Shown: piece after piece, positions 7,725 to 16,174 of the stretch | Position numbering within the stretch: position 1 is the stretch's first letter | Layout of the letters: the number at the start of each line of letters is the position of its first letter | Source: Candidatus Gastranaerophilales bacterium | Lineage (GTDB): Bacteria; Cyanobacteriota; Vampirovibrionia; Gastranaerophilales; Gastranaerophilaceae | NCBI GenBank assembly: GCA_944326615.1 | Contig: CALVEO010000010.1 | Coordinates: 1-45,551 of the forward strand | Reading direction: 5' to 3' | Length of the DNA stretch: 45,551 nt | Notes under the pieces: generated by a model | Seen by the model: the letters and a program-made list of their open reading frames with translations, nothing else | The model's database searches: none | What the model was told of the DNA's origin: nothing | Translations under genes and position numbers: made by a program

Positions 7725-8571
7725 TTGCAATAAGTTCCAAAAGCTCTTTCAAAGCTCTACTATACTTGTTATCTTCTAAAGTTTTTATTTCAAGTAAAGC
7801 TTTGTCAATGTAATTATTTAACAAAGTACGTGTTTTTTCAATACCGTTTTCACAACTTTCTACACTGCCTGCAAAAATTACGGGAGCTGTATAAATCCCT
7901 TCATTTATATCTGATTTTGTTGTTTTTATATTAACAATGTCATCTCTTATTTGAAAAGCTATGCCAAAGTTTCTGGCAAATTTAGAGCCATTTTTGGATG
8001 AATTTGCAAGCAATAAACTCCCGCAAAGAGCTGTTTCAAATAGTTTTGCCGTTTTTTGTTCTGTTTTTTCTATGTAATCTTCAAGTGTAGGAATTTTGAA
8101 TTTATTTAACTGTTGGTTTATTTCTCCGTTTGTCATGGATTCCAGTGTATCTGAGAACATTGTGATGAGCTTTGCACAGTTAAGTTTTGCGAGAATGTTT
8201 AGTGCTTTTGAAAGCAGATAATCTCCTGTAATTACTGCAAGTTTGTTATCAAATTCGTTATTAATTGTTTTTACGTTTCTTCTTATCAAACTTTCATCAA
8301 TTACATCATCGTGGATTAAGGATGCGTTGTGTACAAGTTCAATTGCAGTTTGGATTGAAATTTGTTTTTCGTCAATATTTATGCCGGCTGCTTTTAAGTA
8401 TAAGAATGATAGAAGCGGTCTTATATGTTTTGAGGGGGCATTTAAAATTTCAAGAAGCTTTGATTTTAAAGGTACAATGAGACCAATATCTTTTGTAATT
8501 CCTTTTGAAACCTTGTCTATCTCCTCTTTTACAAGGCCTGAAATTTTAGAATATTTGTCATTAAAATTCAT
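7717..8571 (-). CDS. Polyprenyl diphosphate synthase (trans-isoprenyl)
   Basis: 284 residues from MNFNDKYSKISGLV (ATG at 8571); an upstream in-frame start at 8646 would add 25 residues that do not look like the family. The first aspartate-rich motif is HDDVIDESLIRRN, with GDYLLSKALNIL and KTAKLFETAL following. The second motif reads FQIRDDIVNI: the final Asp of DDxxD is Asn, and the following loop is short. The enzyme builds linear isoprenoid diphosphates for quinone side chains or undecaprenyl-type carriers; product length cannot be told here. Its gene is coupled to lepB. Confidence 0.88.
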   Translation of the reverse strand: MNFNDKYSKISGLVKEEIDKVSKGITKDIGLIVPLKSKLLEILNAPSKHIRPLLSFLYLKAAGINIDEKQISIQTAIELVHNASLIHDDVIDESLIRRNVKTINNEFDNKLAVITGDYLLSKALNILAKLNCAKLITMFSDTLESMTNGEINQQLNKFKIPTLEDYIEKTEQKTAKLFETALCGSLLLANSSKNGSKFARNFGIAFQIRDDIVNIKTTKSDINEGIYTAPVIFAGSVESCENGIEKTRTLLNNYIDKALLEIKTLEDNKYSRALKELLELIANE

Positions 8572-8695
8572 ATAAAATATTCTAGCATAAAAATGAAGCT
8601 CAATAGTCTGTTCACATACAAATTGGTGTAAGTAAACATTATCCATAAGACAGAGAAAAATTCCTATTACACCATATTTTAATCTTGCAGCTTTA

Positions 8696-9760
8696 TTATT
8701 TTAGCAATTTGAATACATCCGCAATAGATTTATTATAATCGGGCCTTAATATTCCTTTTTCAGTAATTATACCGGTAATCAGATTATGAGGTGTAACATC
8801 AAAACCAGGGTTTATCACATTTACATCCGGAGCACATATAATTTTTCCGTTTATATGCGTAACTTCCTCATGTGAACGTTCTTCTATAACGATTTCATCA
8901 CCTGTTTTAATATTTACATCAATTGTAGATAAAGGAGCTGCGACATAAAAAGGTATATTATGGTATTTTGCAGCAATTGCGACAGTGTAAGTTCCTATTT
9001 TGTTTGCGGTATCGCCATTTGCGGCAATCCTGTCAGCTCCTACAACCACCATATTAATCATACCTTTTTTCATAAAATATGAACACATGCCGTCAGTAAT
9101 CAAGGTGGTAGGAATTCCGTCCATTGTAAGTTCAAAAGTCGTAATTCTTGCACCCTGCTGGCGCGGACGTGTTTCATCCGCAAATACCTGAATTGTCGGA
9201 TCATTTGCAAAAGCAGAACGGACAACGCCTAAAGCTGTTCCATAACCTACAGTAGCTAAAGCTCCGGCATTACAGTGAGTAAGTATTGAAGCGCCTTTTG
9301 GAACAACTGCTGCACCGTAATCGCCGATTTTTTTATTTATTGCAATATCTTCATCTTCCAATTTTATGGCATTTTGTTTAAGTTCTTCAATAATTCCTTT
9401 TATATCAGACTTTGAATTTTTAATCACTTCTTTTTGTTTTTCAACTGCCCACATCAAATTTACTGCGGTAGGCCGCGATGTTGTTATATAATCTACTTTA
9501 TCTAAAAGTTTATTTACAAATTCATCACGAGAAAGGTGTTCTTTTTCCAGTTCCTGCGCGAATAAAACAACGCCATGCGCGCCTGCAACACCAATTGCCG
9601 GGGCGCCTCTTACAATCATATTTTTTATAGCGTCAAACATTTGCTGTCCGCCTGTTATATTTACATATTTAAATTCGTATGGTAAAAGAGTTTGATCAAC
9701 CATTTTTGAGTAATTGCCAACCCACTCTATTGTTTTTATTTTTGAATGAAATTCTGCCAT
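8696..9760 (-). CDS. mtnA: S-methyl-5-thioribose-1-phosphate isomerase
   Basis: A 354-residue MtnA of the eIF-2B-like fold, which converts methylthioribose-1-phosphate to methylthioribulose-1-phosphate in methionine salvage. Visible motifs are RGAPAIGVAGAHGVVL near residue 51, SRPTAVNLMWAVEK near 95, the catalytic Cys163 in ILTHCNAGALATVGYGTALG, FADETRPRQQGARIT and Asp242 in VVVGADRIAANGDTANKIGT. No other methionine-salvage gene is nearby. Related ribose-1,5-bisphosphate isomerases share the fold, but these motifs fit MtnA. It is divergent from the riboswitch-led operon. Confidence 0.94.
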   Translation of the reverse strand: MAEFHSKIKTIEWVGNYSKMVDQTLLPYEFKYVNITGGQQMFDAIKNMIVRGAPAIGVAGAHGVVLFAQELEKEHLSRDEFVNKLLDKVDYITTSRPTAVNLMWAVEKQKEVIKNSKSDIKGIIEELKQNAIKLEDEDIAINKKIGDYGAAVVPKGASILTHCNAGALATVGYGTALGVVRSAFANDPTIQVFADETRPRQQGARITTFELTMDGIPTTLITDGMCSYFMKKGMINMVVVGADRIAANGDTANKIGTYTVAIAAKYHNIPFYVAAPLSTIDVNIKTGDEIVIEERSHEEVTHINGKIICAPDVNVINPGFDVTPHNLITGIITEKGILRPDYNKSIADVFKLLK

Positions 9761-9839
9761 TTCTATCCCCTTTTTTACCTTATAATAATAAAAATAAATT
9801 TATACGTAAAGTAAAATTTCAATATAAATTAACATTAAA

Positions 9840-9868
9840 TTGACTTACCGATATAATTATTTTAGTAT
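9840..9868 (+). promoter_or_regulatory. Promoter of the structured leader and 10020 operon
   Basis: TTGACT (9840-9845) and TAGTAT (9863-9868) are separated by 17 nt. The predicted start near 9875 coincides with the first base of the AGAGGA element that closes the structured leader. Confidence 0.55.
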
Positions 9869-9870
9869 AA

Positions 9871-10010
9871 AAAAAGAGGAAATGGAGTGGATATCTCCAG
9901 CTGTGCCGCAGCCGTAAAAGCCGGAACACTCAGAAAAATTTATTAACTGCGAGCATCAGTTAAATAAGTTATATTTTTCTTAAGTGTCCTCTAATGTGTA
10001 AAAGCTGGAG
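9871..10010 (+). promoter_or_regulatory. Structured leader, cobalamin class-II-like riboswitch
   Basis: The core (9875-9930) reads AGAGGAAATGGAGTGG, ATATCTCCAGCTGTGCCGC, AGCCGTAAAAGCCGGAACAC. This resembles the P4-P6 core of class-II cobalamin riboswitches: a GGAAA entry, a TGGAG/CTCCA stem, a GCTG/CAGC stem, then CCGTAAAAGCCGGAA. A distal stem TTAACTG/CAGTTAA (about 9943-9963) carries loop CGAGCAT, a candidate kissing partner of the TGCCG loop. AGAGGA (9875-9880) can close with TCCTCT (9987-9992). CTCCAGCT (9895-9902) is the exact complement of AGCTGGAG (10003-10010), which contains the Shine-Dalgarno, so ligand-dependent translational control is plausible. The class assignment is by eye from remembered consensus and needs a covariance search. 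Confidence 0.55.
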
Positions 10011-10019
10011 GATTTTTTA

Positions 10020-10724
10020 ATGTCGCTTGGCGCTGTACAAACAAATAGTGCAAGAGTAGGAACCTGTCCGCATGGACTGCCGCTTGGAGCATGTCCGATA
10101 TGTAACGGCATGGGCGGAGGCGGTATGAAAAAAGCTGATTTCTCGGCTAAGCCTGGCGAAATGAGCTGGAATGAATGTGCGGCTATCGGTGCATTTTTAA
10201 AAGCACAGCAAAATGCAAAGCTTCAACGCGCACAGGATGCTCAAAATTTTGCACAGAATGTTCAGGCCTTTCAAAATGCACTTATGAATTCAAGCCAGAA
10301 ACTTGCAAATATCGCACAGTTTTTTTCTAACAATATGCCGCCAATAATTGCAAAACCGGTAAATTTTGTATTAAATACAGTCCTTGGAGGAATTTTAAGA
10401 ACAATTGCAAATATTCCGGCAGCAATCTCTCAAACAATTCAAACATTACAACAAAAACTCGCAGATATCTCGGATAAATTAACCGCGATGCTAGGCGAAT
10501 TTAAAGCATCTGTTGAGAAAAAAATATCAGAAGCTTTCAAAGATTTGAAAAAGAAAGTAAAATCGCTCTTTTCCATATTTCAGCCGATGGATGCTGATAA
10601 CAATGACAAACAAATTGATGAAACAAAAAAAGCTTTTGAATTAAGGACATTTATACATGATTTATATAAAAAACTTACTCAAAACGAAAAGGATTTAGAA
10701 GAAAATGACAATAAGCCCGCTTAG
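10020..10724 (+). CDS. Unknown protein with N-terminal CPHG/CPIC motif, first gene of riboswitch operon
   Basis: A 234-residue protein of no family I recognise. The N-terminus has CPHGLPLGACPICNGMGGGG (Cys16, His18, Cys25, Cys28), which looks like a small metal- or cofactor-binding knuckle. The middle is amphipathic and helical: residues ~100-150 (IIAKPVNFVLNTVLGGILRT) may lie at a membrane, and ~150-190 is Lys/Glu-rich and coiled. There is no signal peptide. The start ATG is preceded by GGAGG at 10007-10011, inside the riboswitch alternative pairing. The last 20 nt overlap the next gene. The leader suggests the operon responds to a ligand such as cobalamin; this is inference. Confidence 0.75.
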   Translation: MSLGAVQTNSARVGTCPHGLPLGACPICNGMGGGGMKKADFSAKPGEMSWNECAAIGAFLKAQQNAKLQRAQDAQNFAQNVQAFQNALMNSSQKLANIAQFFSNNMPPIIAKPVNFVLNTVLGGILRTIANIPAAISQTIQTLQQKLADISDKLTAMLGEFKASVEKKISEAFKDLKKKVKSLFSIFQPMDADNNDKQIDETKKAFELRTFIHDLYKKLTQNEKDLEENDNKPA

Positions 10725-12174
10725 AGACAGTGAAACTTTAAGACAGCAGAAAAATTTAACGACAACACAAAAGCGCGCAAATACCGAAACCAGAGAAGGC
10801 GTTCTGGTTAATAACTTTATAAACACTGATAAAGTCAACCTTGAAGATACATGCGATACGCTTGTTATCTCAAAAAGTTCCAAAATGCCATCAAGGCTTT
10901 ATGAAAATAATAACCAGCCTGAAAAAAGTATTATTCCGATAAGTGCAGTTGCTGTTGGTGTTATGGGAATAATAGCTCTGCTTTCTGCTTTTGTAAAAAG
11001 AAATACGCGTATAAATCTTAAAATATCTGACGAAAAACGCCTCCCTGCAACAACAAGAAATGTTGCGCTGAATGAAGAAACACATCAGGCATTATACCAG
11101 ATGATTCAAAGTCCTACAAGAAAAACCATTCATGCTGGCGTCGGAGTGCTGACCCTCAGTGCTATGGCATTCATGGGCAAAACATTTTTTGACGGGTTTA
11201 AAGACGTCTGGGTGAAAAAACGCGAAGCTGATATTCAAAAAAATATGCAGGAACAGCTTATCAGCATAGAAACCCAATCTTTTGCAGGGAAAATCCAGAT
11301 TACAAGAAGTATGCTCTCAGAAAAAGCAAAAGAATTCAGTGAATATTTATCGGATGACAAAGAAAAAATTCTCCCAAATTTTGGTAAACATCTTAAATTT
11401 ACAGGTAGAAACAAAGACAAAAAAGAAAATAACAGCATTGCATACTTCCTTCTCGGCGCAGGAACTGTTGGTGCAATTATAGGATTAGGATTTTTGTCCC
11501 TCAAAAATTTGAGCAAAAGCAAAAATATGCTTGAAAATTATGTAAATAACAGAAAAAATTTGATAAAAAATCTGGTAAAAAATTCTACTATGGAAACTAA
11601 AGAAAACGATAAAAAACTTCTTGAAGCATATTTTCAGTCAATTGACGCCGGGGAAGATACTATAAATAAATATCTAAAAGATTTGAAATGGAATAAAACC
11701 GATATTGATGAATTTTCTCAAAAGTTAATTAAAAAAGCAAAAACTTCAACCACAAAAGTTAATGAAACCATAGGCGGTGACGGAACTCCAAAACCAACAT
11801 TTTATTCCCATGTGGATGATTACAGGGCATTTTTCTACAACTGGCTTTTAGATACCAATAACAAACAATTTAAACAGCTTTTCTTTGGAATTACAGGCCT
11901 GACGGCTTTAAGCTACGGCGGAAAACTTACAGGCGATGCTATAAAAGAAGTTCAGGTAAAAAAGATTAATGCACAGACAGAGGTAGATTTACAAAACCGC
12001 CTTGTCTCAACAGAGCTTAGAAATTTTAAATCAAAAAAAGAAGCAGCAATTCAGCCGCTTGTAGATGAATTTTACAAACAGGCGCAAAACGGCAAACCAA
12101 AAGAAGAATTAAAAGTAATTGCAGATAATATATTATTTGAAATTAAAAACGGACCGCCGTTTGTATATTCATAG
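10705..12174 (+). CDS. Large membrane protein of unknown function, second gene of riboswitch operon
   Basis: 489 residues with four likely membrane segments: about 75-97 (IIPISAVAVGVMGIIALLSA), 143-160 (AGVGVLTLSAMAFMG), 245-266 (AYFLLGAGTVGAIIGLGFLS) and 390-407 (FFGITGLTALSYGGKLTGD). Between them are charged, helical stretches. Segments 2 and 4 are each followed by a similar Lys-rich helix (VKKREADIQKNMQEQLISIE and VKKINAQTEVDLQNRLVSTE), which suggests an internal duplication. The ATG overlaps the preceding gene by 20 nt and the next gene starts 8 nt after its stop, so the three genes form a tight operon. No family or catalytic motif seen. Confidence 0.75.
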   Translation: MTISPLRDSETLRQQKNLTTTQKRANTETREGVLVNNFINTDKVNLEDTCDTLVISKSSKMPSRLYENNNQPEKSIIPISAVAVGVMGIIALLSAFVKRNTRINLKISDEKRLPATTRNVALNEETHQALYQMIQSPTRKTIHAGVGVLTLSAMAFMGKTFFDGFKDVWVKKREADIQKNMQEQLISIETQSFAGKIQITRSMLSEKAKEFSEYLSDDKEKILPNFGKHLKFTGRNKDKKENNSIAYFLLGAGTVGAIIGLGFLSLKNLSKSKNMLENYVNNRKNLIKNLVKNSTMETKENDKKLLEAYFQSIDAGEDTINKYLKDLKWNKTDIDEFSQKLIKKAKTSTTKVNETIGGDGTPKPTFYSHVDDYRAFFYNWLLDTNNKQFKQLFFGITGLTALSYGGKLTGDAIKEVQVKKINAQTEVDLQNRLVSTELRNFKSKKEAAIQPLVDEFYKQAQNGKPKEELKVIADNILFEIKNGPPFVYS

Positions 12175-12182
12175 AGGTGAAA

Positions 12183-12704
12183 ATGTATAATTGTATTGCA
12201 GTACAACCTTATAATACTTTATGTCATTGTACAGATATCATTACTCCGCAGTCCGCCCGTAATGATATTTATTCGCCCTGCCTTCTGCCGGCAGGTAATA
12301 GAAATTACACAATTGTTGACAAAAACAAAGTAGACTGCTTTGTCTCGCAAAAAGAAGCTGCTTTACCTTATCTTTCAGATATTCTCGCGCATTCAAACAA
12401 CGAAGCACAAATTGTCGAAACACTTTATATTGTTAATGAAATGCTTGATAAAGGGGTAAAAGGCATAGATAAAATGTATCCGGTTTTATCACGTTTCAAT
12501 AATACAACATCGCCTAATATTCAAACATATCTTGCCGGAATTTACAGAAAAACTCAAATTCCTGACGCTTTCGGGCCGCTTGTTAAAATGTTAATTCAAA
12601 ATTCTTTACATCCGCAAGCCTCTAATTTTGACCCGAATGAAGAAATCGGAGGGGCAATCCTTTCCTACATTTCAGACCGTTTTAGAAATCAGCCGCAAAA
12701 ATAA
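12183..12704 (+). CDS. Unknown protein, HEAT-like C-terminal helices, third gene of riboswitch operon
   Basis: 173 residues from the ATG at 12183, which has AGAGGTG just upstream; a GTG at 12177 in frame is an alternative. Residues from about 50 look like a helical repeat domain (EAALPYLSDILAHSNNEAQI, then VETLYIVNEMLDKGVKG), reminiscent of HEAT repeats. The N-terminal 45 residues are Cys-containing and low in similarity to the rest. They include a palindrome at DNA level (ATCATTAC ... GTAATGAT, 12237-12266) like the repeats found elsewhere in the window, so part of the N-terminus may be repeat-derived. Confidence 0.7.
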   Translation: MYNCIAVQPYNTLCHCTDIITPQSARNDIYSPCLLPAGNRNYTIVDKNKVDCFVSQKEAALPYLSDILAHSNNEAQIVETLYIVNEMLDKGVKGIDKMYPVLSRFNNTTSPNIQTYLAGIYRKTQIPDAFGPLVKMLIQNSLHPQASNFDPNEEIGGAILSYISDRFRNQPQK

Positions 12705-12812
12705 CATGTTACAAAATCTTAACATGATTTGTTACATGATTAAAGTTTTAAAAACCATGTGTCGATAACATGAATACTAGATACTAAGTAAACGAAAGGA
12801 TGATCGACAGCA

Positions 12813-13964
12813 ATGGGAATGGCAGCATCACAAGCTAGATTTCTTGGACTGACAGCCAGAAAAACCAATGTTGAATTTGAGGGTCAACAAATCAACCAGC
12901 AAAGAACAACATTGTCTAACCAGTCTGCTAACTACTACAACGATTTGTTGGGTATGTCAGTACCGGTTCCGCCGTCTGTCGATGATTACACAAAAACTGT
13001 GTATACCTTCCAGGATGGAGCTTTAACTAATCAAATAACAGCAATGATTGCCCAAAATGACGGAACATATACCGTAAGCTATTTGAGGCAATGGACCGAT
13101 GATTTTTCTGTTGTAGGAGCTTCTACAAGTATTGTTAATACTAATGCAGACAGAAATATATTTAGAGTAGGAGCTACAACTCTAAGAAATATGAGCGATG
13201 TAATTACTTTTGATATAGACGGAACAACAGCTTACTATAACTATGCGGATAAAAAATATTATACTAATCCTGATTTTACAGGCACACCGATTGATAGTGA
13301 AGGCAAAACTGTTAAAGTAAACAGCGATGATGAATATTTAAAAGAATTAACTCCCGATCAGATAGCTCAATTACAAAAAGAAGAAGAACAATACATAGAA
13401 TTACTTAATCAAAAATACGGAGCAAGCGACTATCTTGTCAGATATGTCAAAAATTCAACCACAGAAGAATATGAACCGTATTTCTATAAATTAACTGATT
13501 TACAAAATGCTATATATGACACAAATACAGGCAATTCACAGTCGAACATTAACTGCTACACAATAGGCAGCGAGACAAAAACTGAAGAAGTTAAAGCAGC
13601 TGGAGGATGCAGAATAGAAAAAGACAGTTCAGGACGTTATATTAATATAACTATTCCACAGTATGATGATGCCGGTAATCCTATTGAAGATACAGGTATT
13701 ACTTATTCACTGACAACTACAACAGCAACCGATCAGGATGCTTACGAAGATGCAATGAATCAGTACGAGTATGAAAAATACGAATATGATCAGGCGATCC
13801 AAGAAATTAACTCTAAAATTGAAATTGTCCAATCACAGGATAAAAACCTTGAATTGAGGTTAAAACAGCTCGATACGGAACAGGATGCAATTTCAACAGA
13901 AATGGATGCTGTTCAAAAAGTTATCGAAAAAAATACAGAATCAACATTCAAAACATTCGGCTAG
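12813..13964 (+). CDS. Unknown protein with N-terminal MGMAASQAR motif and C-terminal coiled coil
   Basis: A 383-residue protein. The N-terminus MGMAASQARFLGLTARKTNV is followed by a Gln/Asn-rich helix (about 20-45). The middle is beta-rich with many Tyr, Asp and Thr (about 55-305). The C-terminal 75 residues form a coiled coil (YEYDQAIQEINSKIEIVQSQ, LELRLKQLDTEQDAISTEMD). The helical ends around a variable middle recall secreted axial proteins such as flagellin or hook-associated proteins, but no such family can be asserted. There is no signal peptide. The ATG follows GAAAGGATGATCGACAGCA, a weak and rather distant ribosome-binding site. A terminator follows at 14111. Confidence 0.75.
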   Translation: MGMAASQARFLGLTARKTNVEFEGQQINQQRTTLSNQSANYYNDLLGMSVPVPPSVDDYTKTVYTFQDGALTNQITAMIAQNDGTYTVSYLRQWTDDFSVVGASTSIVNTNADRNIFRVGATTLRNMSDVITFDIDGTTAYYNYADKKYYTNPDFTGTPIDSEGKTVKVNSDDEYLKELTPDQIAQLQKEEEQYIELLNQKYGASDYLVRYVKNSTTEEYEPYFYKLTDLQNAIYDTNTGNSQSNINCYTIGSETKTEEVKAAGGCRIEKDSSGRYINITIPQYDDAGNPIEDTGITYSLTTTTATDQDAYEDAMNQYEYEKYEYDQAIQEINSKIEIVQSQDKNLELRLKQLDTEQDAISTEMDAVQKVIEKNTESTFKTFG

Positions 13965-14043
13965 GAGCGTAGCCGCTCCACCCGCCACATAAAGTCCTAG
14001 CAAGACTTTAATGAAATAACTAAAGAAGGAGCGTAGCCGCTCT
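13964..14043. repeat. GGAGCGTAGCCGCTCC palindrome pair after the 12813 gene
   Basis: The palindrome GGAGCGTAGCCGCTCC occurs at 13964-13979 and, lacking the last base, at 14028-14042. The two are 64 nt apart, and related CTAGCAAGACTTTAAT-like sequence recurs between and after them. Relatives are at 30246-30261 (GCAGCGTAGCCGCTGC), 21197-21212 and 21306-21325. The 13965-14265 stretch otherwise holds a terminator and no gene. Confidence 0.65.
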
Positions 14044-14110
14044 ATCACAAAAATACAAAAAGACTTTAATAAAAAAAATTTTTCCTTTCCCTTTTTCCTA
14101 TTGATTTTCC

Positions 14111-14141
14111 AACGACAAGCACACAGTTTGTCGTTTTTTTT
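14111..14141 (+). terminator. Rho-independent terminator after the 12813 gene
   Basis: AACGACAA (14111-14118) pairs with TTGTCGTT (14128-14135), followed by a run of T to 14141. It lies about 150 nt beyond the 12813-13964 stop codon. Confidence 0.8.
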
Positions 14142-14265
14142 GCATAAGGCAGCGTATTAAAGGTAGGATGTTAGATTAAAGGTATAACCTTTTATTAGGT
14201 GTATAAATTTATTTCTTGCCTTTTCCTGTTGTTGAGGGTGCGTATCATAAAGGCAAAAAGACAGG

Positions 14266-15222
14266 TCATTTTTTATAAACTATTTTGCCTACAATTTTCC
14301 CATCAATAGTTTTTATATCAGTATCACATTCTATGTCTGCCCAGTGTAGATTTTTTAGCACCTGAATTACAACGAGTTCGCGGGCTTTCATATCACAGTC
14401 AGAGATTTTTACAACGAATGCTTCTTCTGTTTTTGTATTTACAACAATACATAATCCGCCTGCGCCGACTTTTGCTACTATTCCTGTAGAATTTTCTATT
14501 ATTTTTGTATCGGTTCTGTCTTCTCCGCCTATAAGGTATGGATGATTAAGAAATGCATTTTTAATTTTTTCATATTTTACACTGCAAAATAGATTTAAAT
14601 ATCCATTGAGCATATTTGTCAAAGGCATAGACATAATCGGAACACCGCAGCCATCTGTTGTTACAGGATATTCTTTTTGAATACAACATAAATTATATAT
14701 TTTTTCTTTAATGGCTTTTTGAAGCGGATGTTCAGGCAAATAATATGTGTCTAAGTCCCAGTTTTTCATTTTGCATAAACCGAGCATCATAATATGTTTG
14801 CCGGAACAGTTATTTTGTAATATGTTTACAGGCGTTTTGTTTATAAGCATTTTTACCTGTTCTGTTTTAGAAAGCGGTTTATGAAGTCCGCATTTTAAAT
14901 GGTTTTCATCAAGCCCGATTTTGTTAAGCAGTCTGCGTGCGGTATTGACATGAATTTCTTCTCCGGCATGAGATGCACAGCAAAGAGCAATTTCATCTTC
15001 AGTCATTTCGTAAAATTTATCCATTTCGTAATCTATAATCAGACTGGCCTGCAGAGGTTTGGCGCAGGATCTTAAGTAAAAAGGATAATTATTAGAGTCT
15101 CCAGTAAAATCAAATGCTCTTTTTTTATTAGACAGCACAATAAATCCGTAATGTTCCTCATCACACAAACCGTCTCTTATGCATTCCAATAATAATTCGG
15201 GGGTTATTCTATTGCGGGACAT
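14266..15222 (-). CDS. Asparaginase II family protein
   Basis: A 318-residue protein of the PF06089 asparaginase II type (as in Rhizobium etli inducible asparaginase), unrelated to the classic type I/II enzymes. Conserved blocks are RSCAKPLQASLIID near residue 47, CCASHAGEEIHVNTARRLLN near 81, NNCSGKHIMMLGLCKMKNWD near 137 and TTDGCGVPIMSMPLTNM near 188, with the family serine, lysine and cysteine residues in place. It would hydrolyse L-asparagine to aspartate and ammonia. The start overlaps the end of the upstream 15209-15964 gene by 14 nt. Confidence 0.88.
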   Translation of the reverse strand: MSRNRITPELLLECIRDGLCDEEHYGFIVLSNKKRAFDFTGDSNNYPFYLRSCAKPLQASLIIDYEMDKFYEMTEDEIALCCASHAGEEIHVNTARRLLNKIGLDENHLKCGLHKPLSKTEQVKMLINKTPVNILQNNCSGKHIMMLGLCKMKNWDLDTYYLPEHPLQKAIKEKIYNLCCIQKEYPVTTDGCGVPIMSMPLTNMLNGYLNLFCSVKYEKIKNAFLNHPYLIGGEDRTDTKIIENSTGIVAKVGAGGLCIVVNTKTEEAFVVKISDCDMKARELVVIQVLKNLHWADIECDTDIKTIDGKIVGKIVYKK

Positions 15223-15964
15223 TTCTTTTTACCAGTTGTAAAAGCTGCAGGAGTTTATGTTTTAATTTTGTATTTTCATCTTTAAGATTAGCAATTTCTT
15301 CTTCAAATTTCTGGGTGTCATTTGTAAATGTTGTTTCCGGTTTCGGAACAGTATTGTAATCAAGTATGAAACGTTTTTGGGCTTCTTCTTTTAATATAAG
15401 AACAGCTTTCATATCACTTTCTTTTACAAAACCGAGTTCCACAAGAATTTCACCGAATTTTTTCGGCTGTCCTTTTTCAGCGGCATCTCTGTTTGCAAGT
15501 ATTGCCTGCTGCAGCTGGTCAACAGTTAATACGCCTTTTTGTTTGAAGTATTCGCCTATTCTGAATTTCCCTGCTATAAAACCAGCCATTGCATGAATTT
15601 CTTTGGAATCAGGTACTTTGATAAAATTCTGTTCAAGACATAGTTCATAGTATTTTGAAACTTCTTCCATAGAAAGAAATGTATTAATTGAAATTTCAAG
15701 CATGCTGTATTCATTTGAGCAGGCTTGAAGAAAATTGTAGATATTATTATCAAGTCCGTACTTTCTTTCCATTAATTCCGTCTTGCCCTTAAAGGTCAGA
15801 GTCGGAACAAATGTACAGTATGTATCATTAGGATTATTTCTTAAAAAATCTTCACAATCATACTCTTGCATTTCTTTTGCAAGTCTGAGATAAATTGCCT
15901 GTTTAATCCACAATGGTACATTCAAAATTTTTTCAAGAAACAAATCAAAAATGTTTTTTTTCAA
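15209..15964 (-). CDS. Protein with GspE/PilB N-terminal-like domain
   Basis: 251 residues. About residues 130-195 resemble the N-terminal domain of type II secretion/pilus ATPases (MshEN/GspE-N): RIGEYFKQKGVLTVDQLQQA then KFGEILVELGFVKESDMKAV. There is no ATPase domain. The first 110 residues include a helical segment (QAIYLRLAKEMQEYDCEDFL), and the C-terminus is a short coiled coil (EEEIANLKDENTKLKHKLLQ). It may be a regulator that binds a nucleotide second messenger, by analogy with MshEN; that is inference. It precedes and overlaps the asparaginase gene. Confidence 0.65.
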   Translation of the reverse strand: MKKNIFDLFLEKILNVPLWIKQAIYLRLAKEMQEYDCEDFLRNNPNDTYCTFVPTLTFKGKTELMERKYGLDNNIYNFLQACSNEYSMLEISINTFLSMEEVSKYYELCLEQNFIKVPDSKEIHAMAGFIAGKFRIGEYFKQKGVLTVDQLQQAILANRDAAEKGQPKKFGEILVELGFVKESDMKAVLILKEEAQKRFILDYNTVPKPETTFTNDTQKFEEEIANLKDENTKLKHKLLQLLQLVKRNVPQ

Positions 15965-16174
15965 ATCAACCTCTCAAAAAATATATAACTTCCATGTATT
16001 TTTTATTATAACATATAACATAATTAAATTCAAGTTTTGTTCTGATTTTTTAATTGTGCAGATTATTATGAAATATTACCCGAATGCAGGATTTATTTCT
16101 TCTGCTTTATGCTATTGATTTATAGGAATAAAAATTGTATTATGGAAGTATATTTTATAGGAGACTTTATATTT

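Noticed and set aside
9880-9930. Cyclic-di-GMP riboswitch in the 10020 leader
   Set aside because: The GCACAG...GCAAAGCCA core is not present; the cobalamin-like GGAAA and CCGTAAAAGCCGG elements fit better.
12797-12835. Short leader frame MIDSNGNGSITS overlapping the 12813 start
   Set aside because: It is only 12 codons, in another frame, and overlaps the real start; likely chance despite its calcium-loop look.
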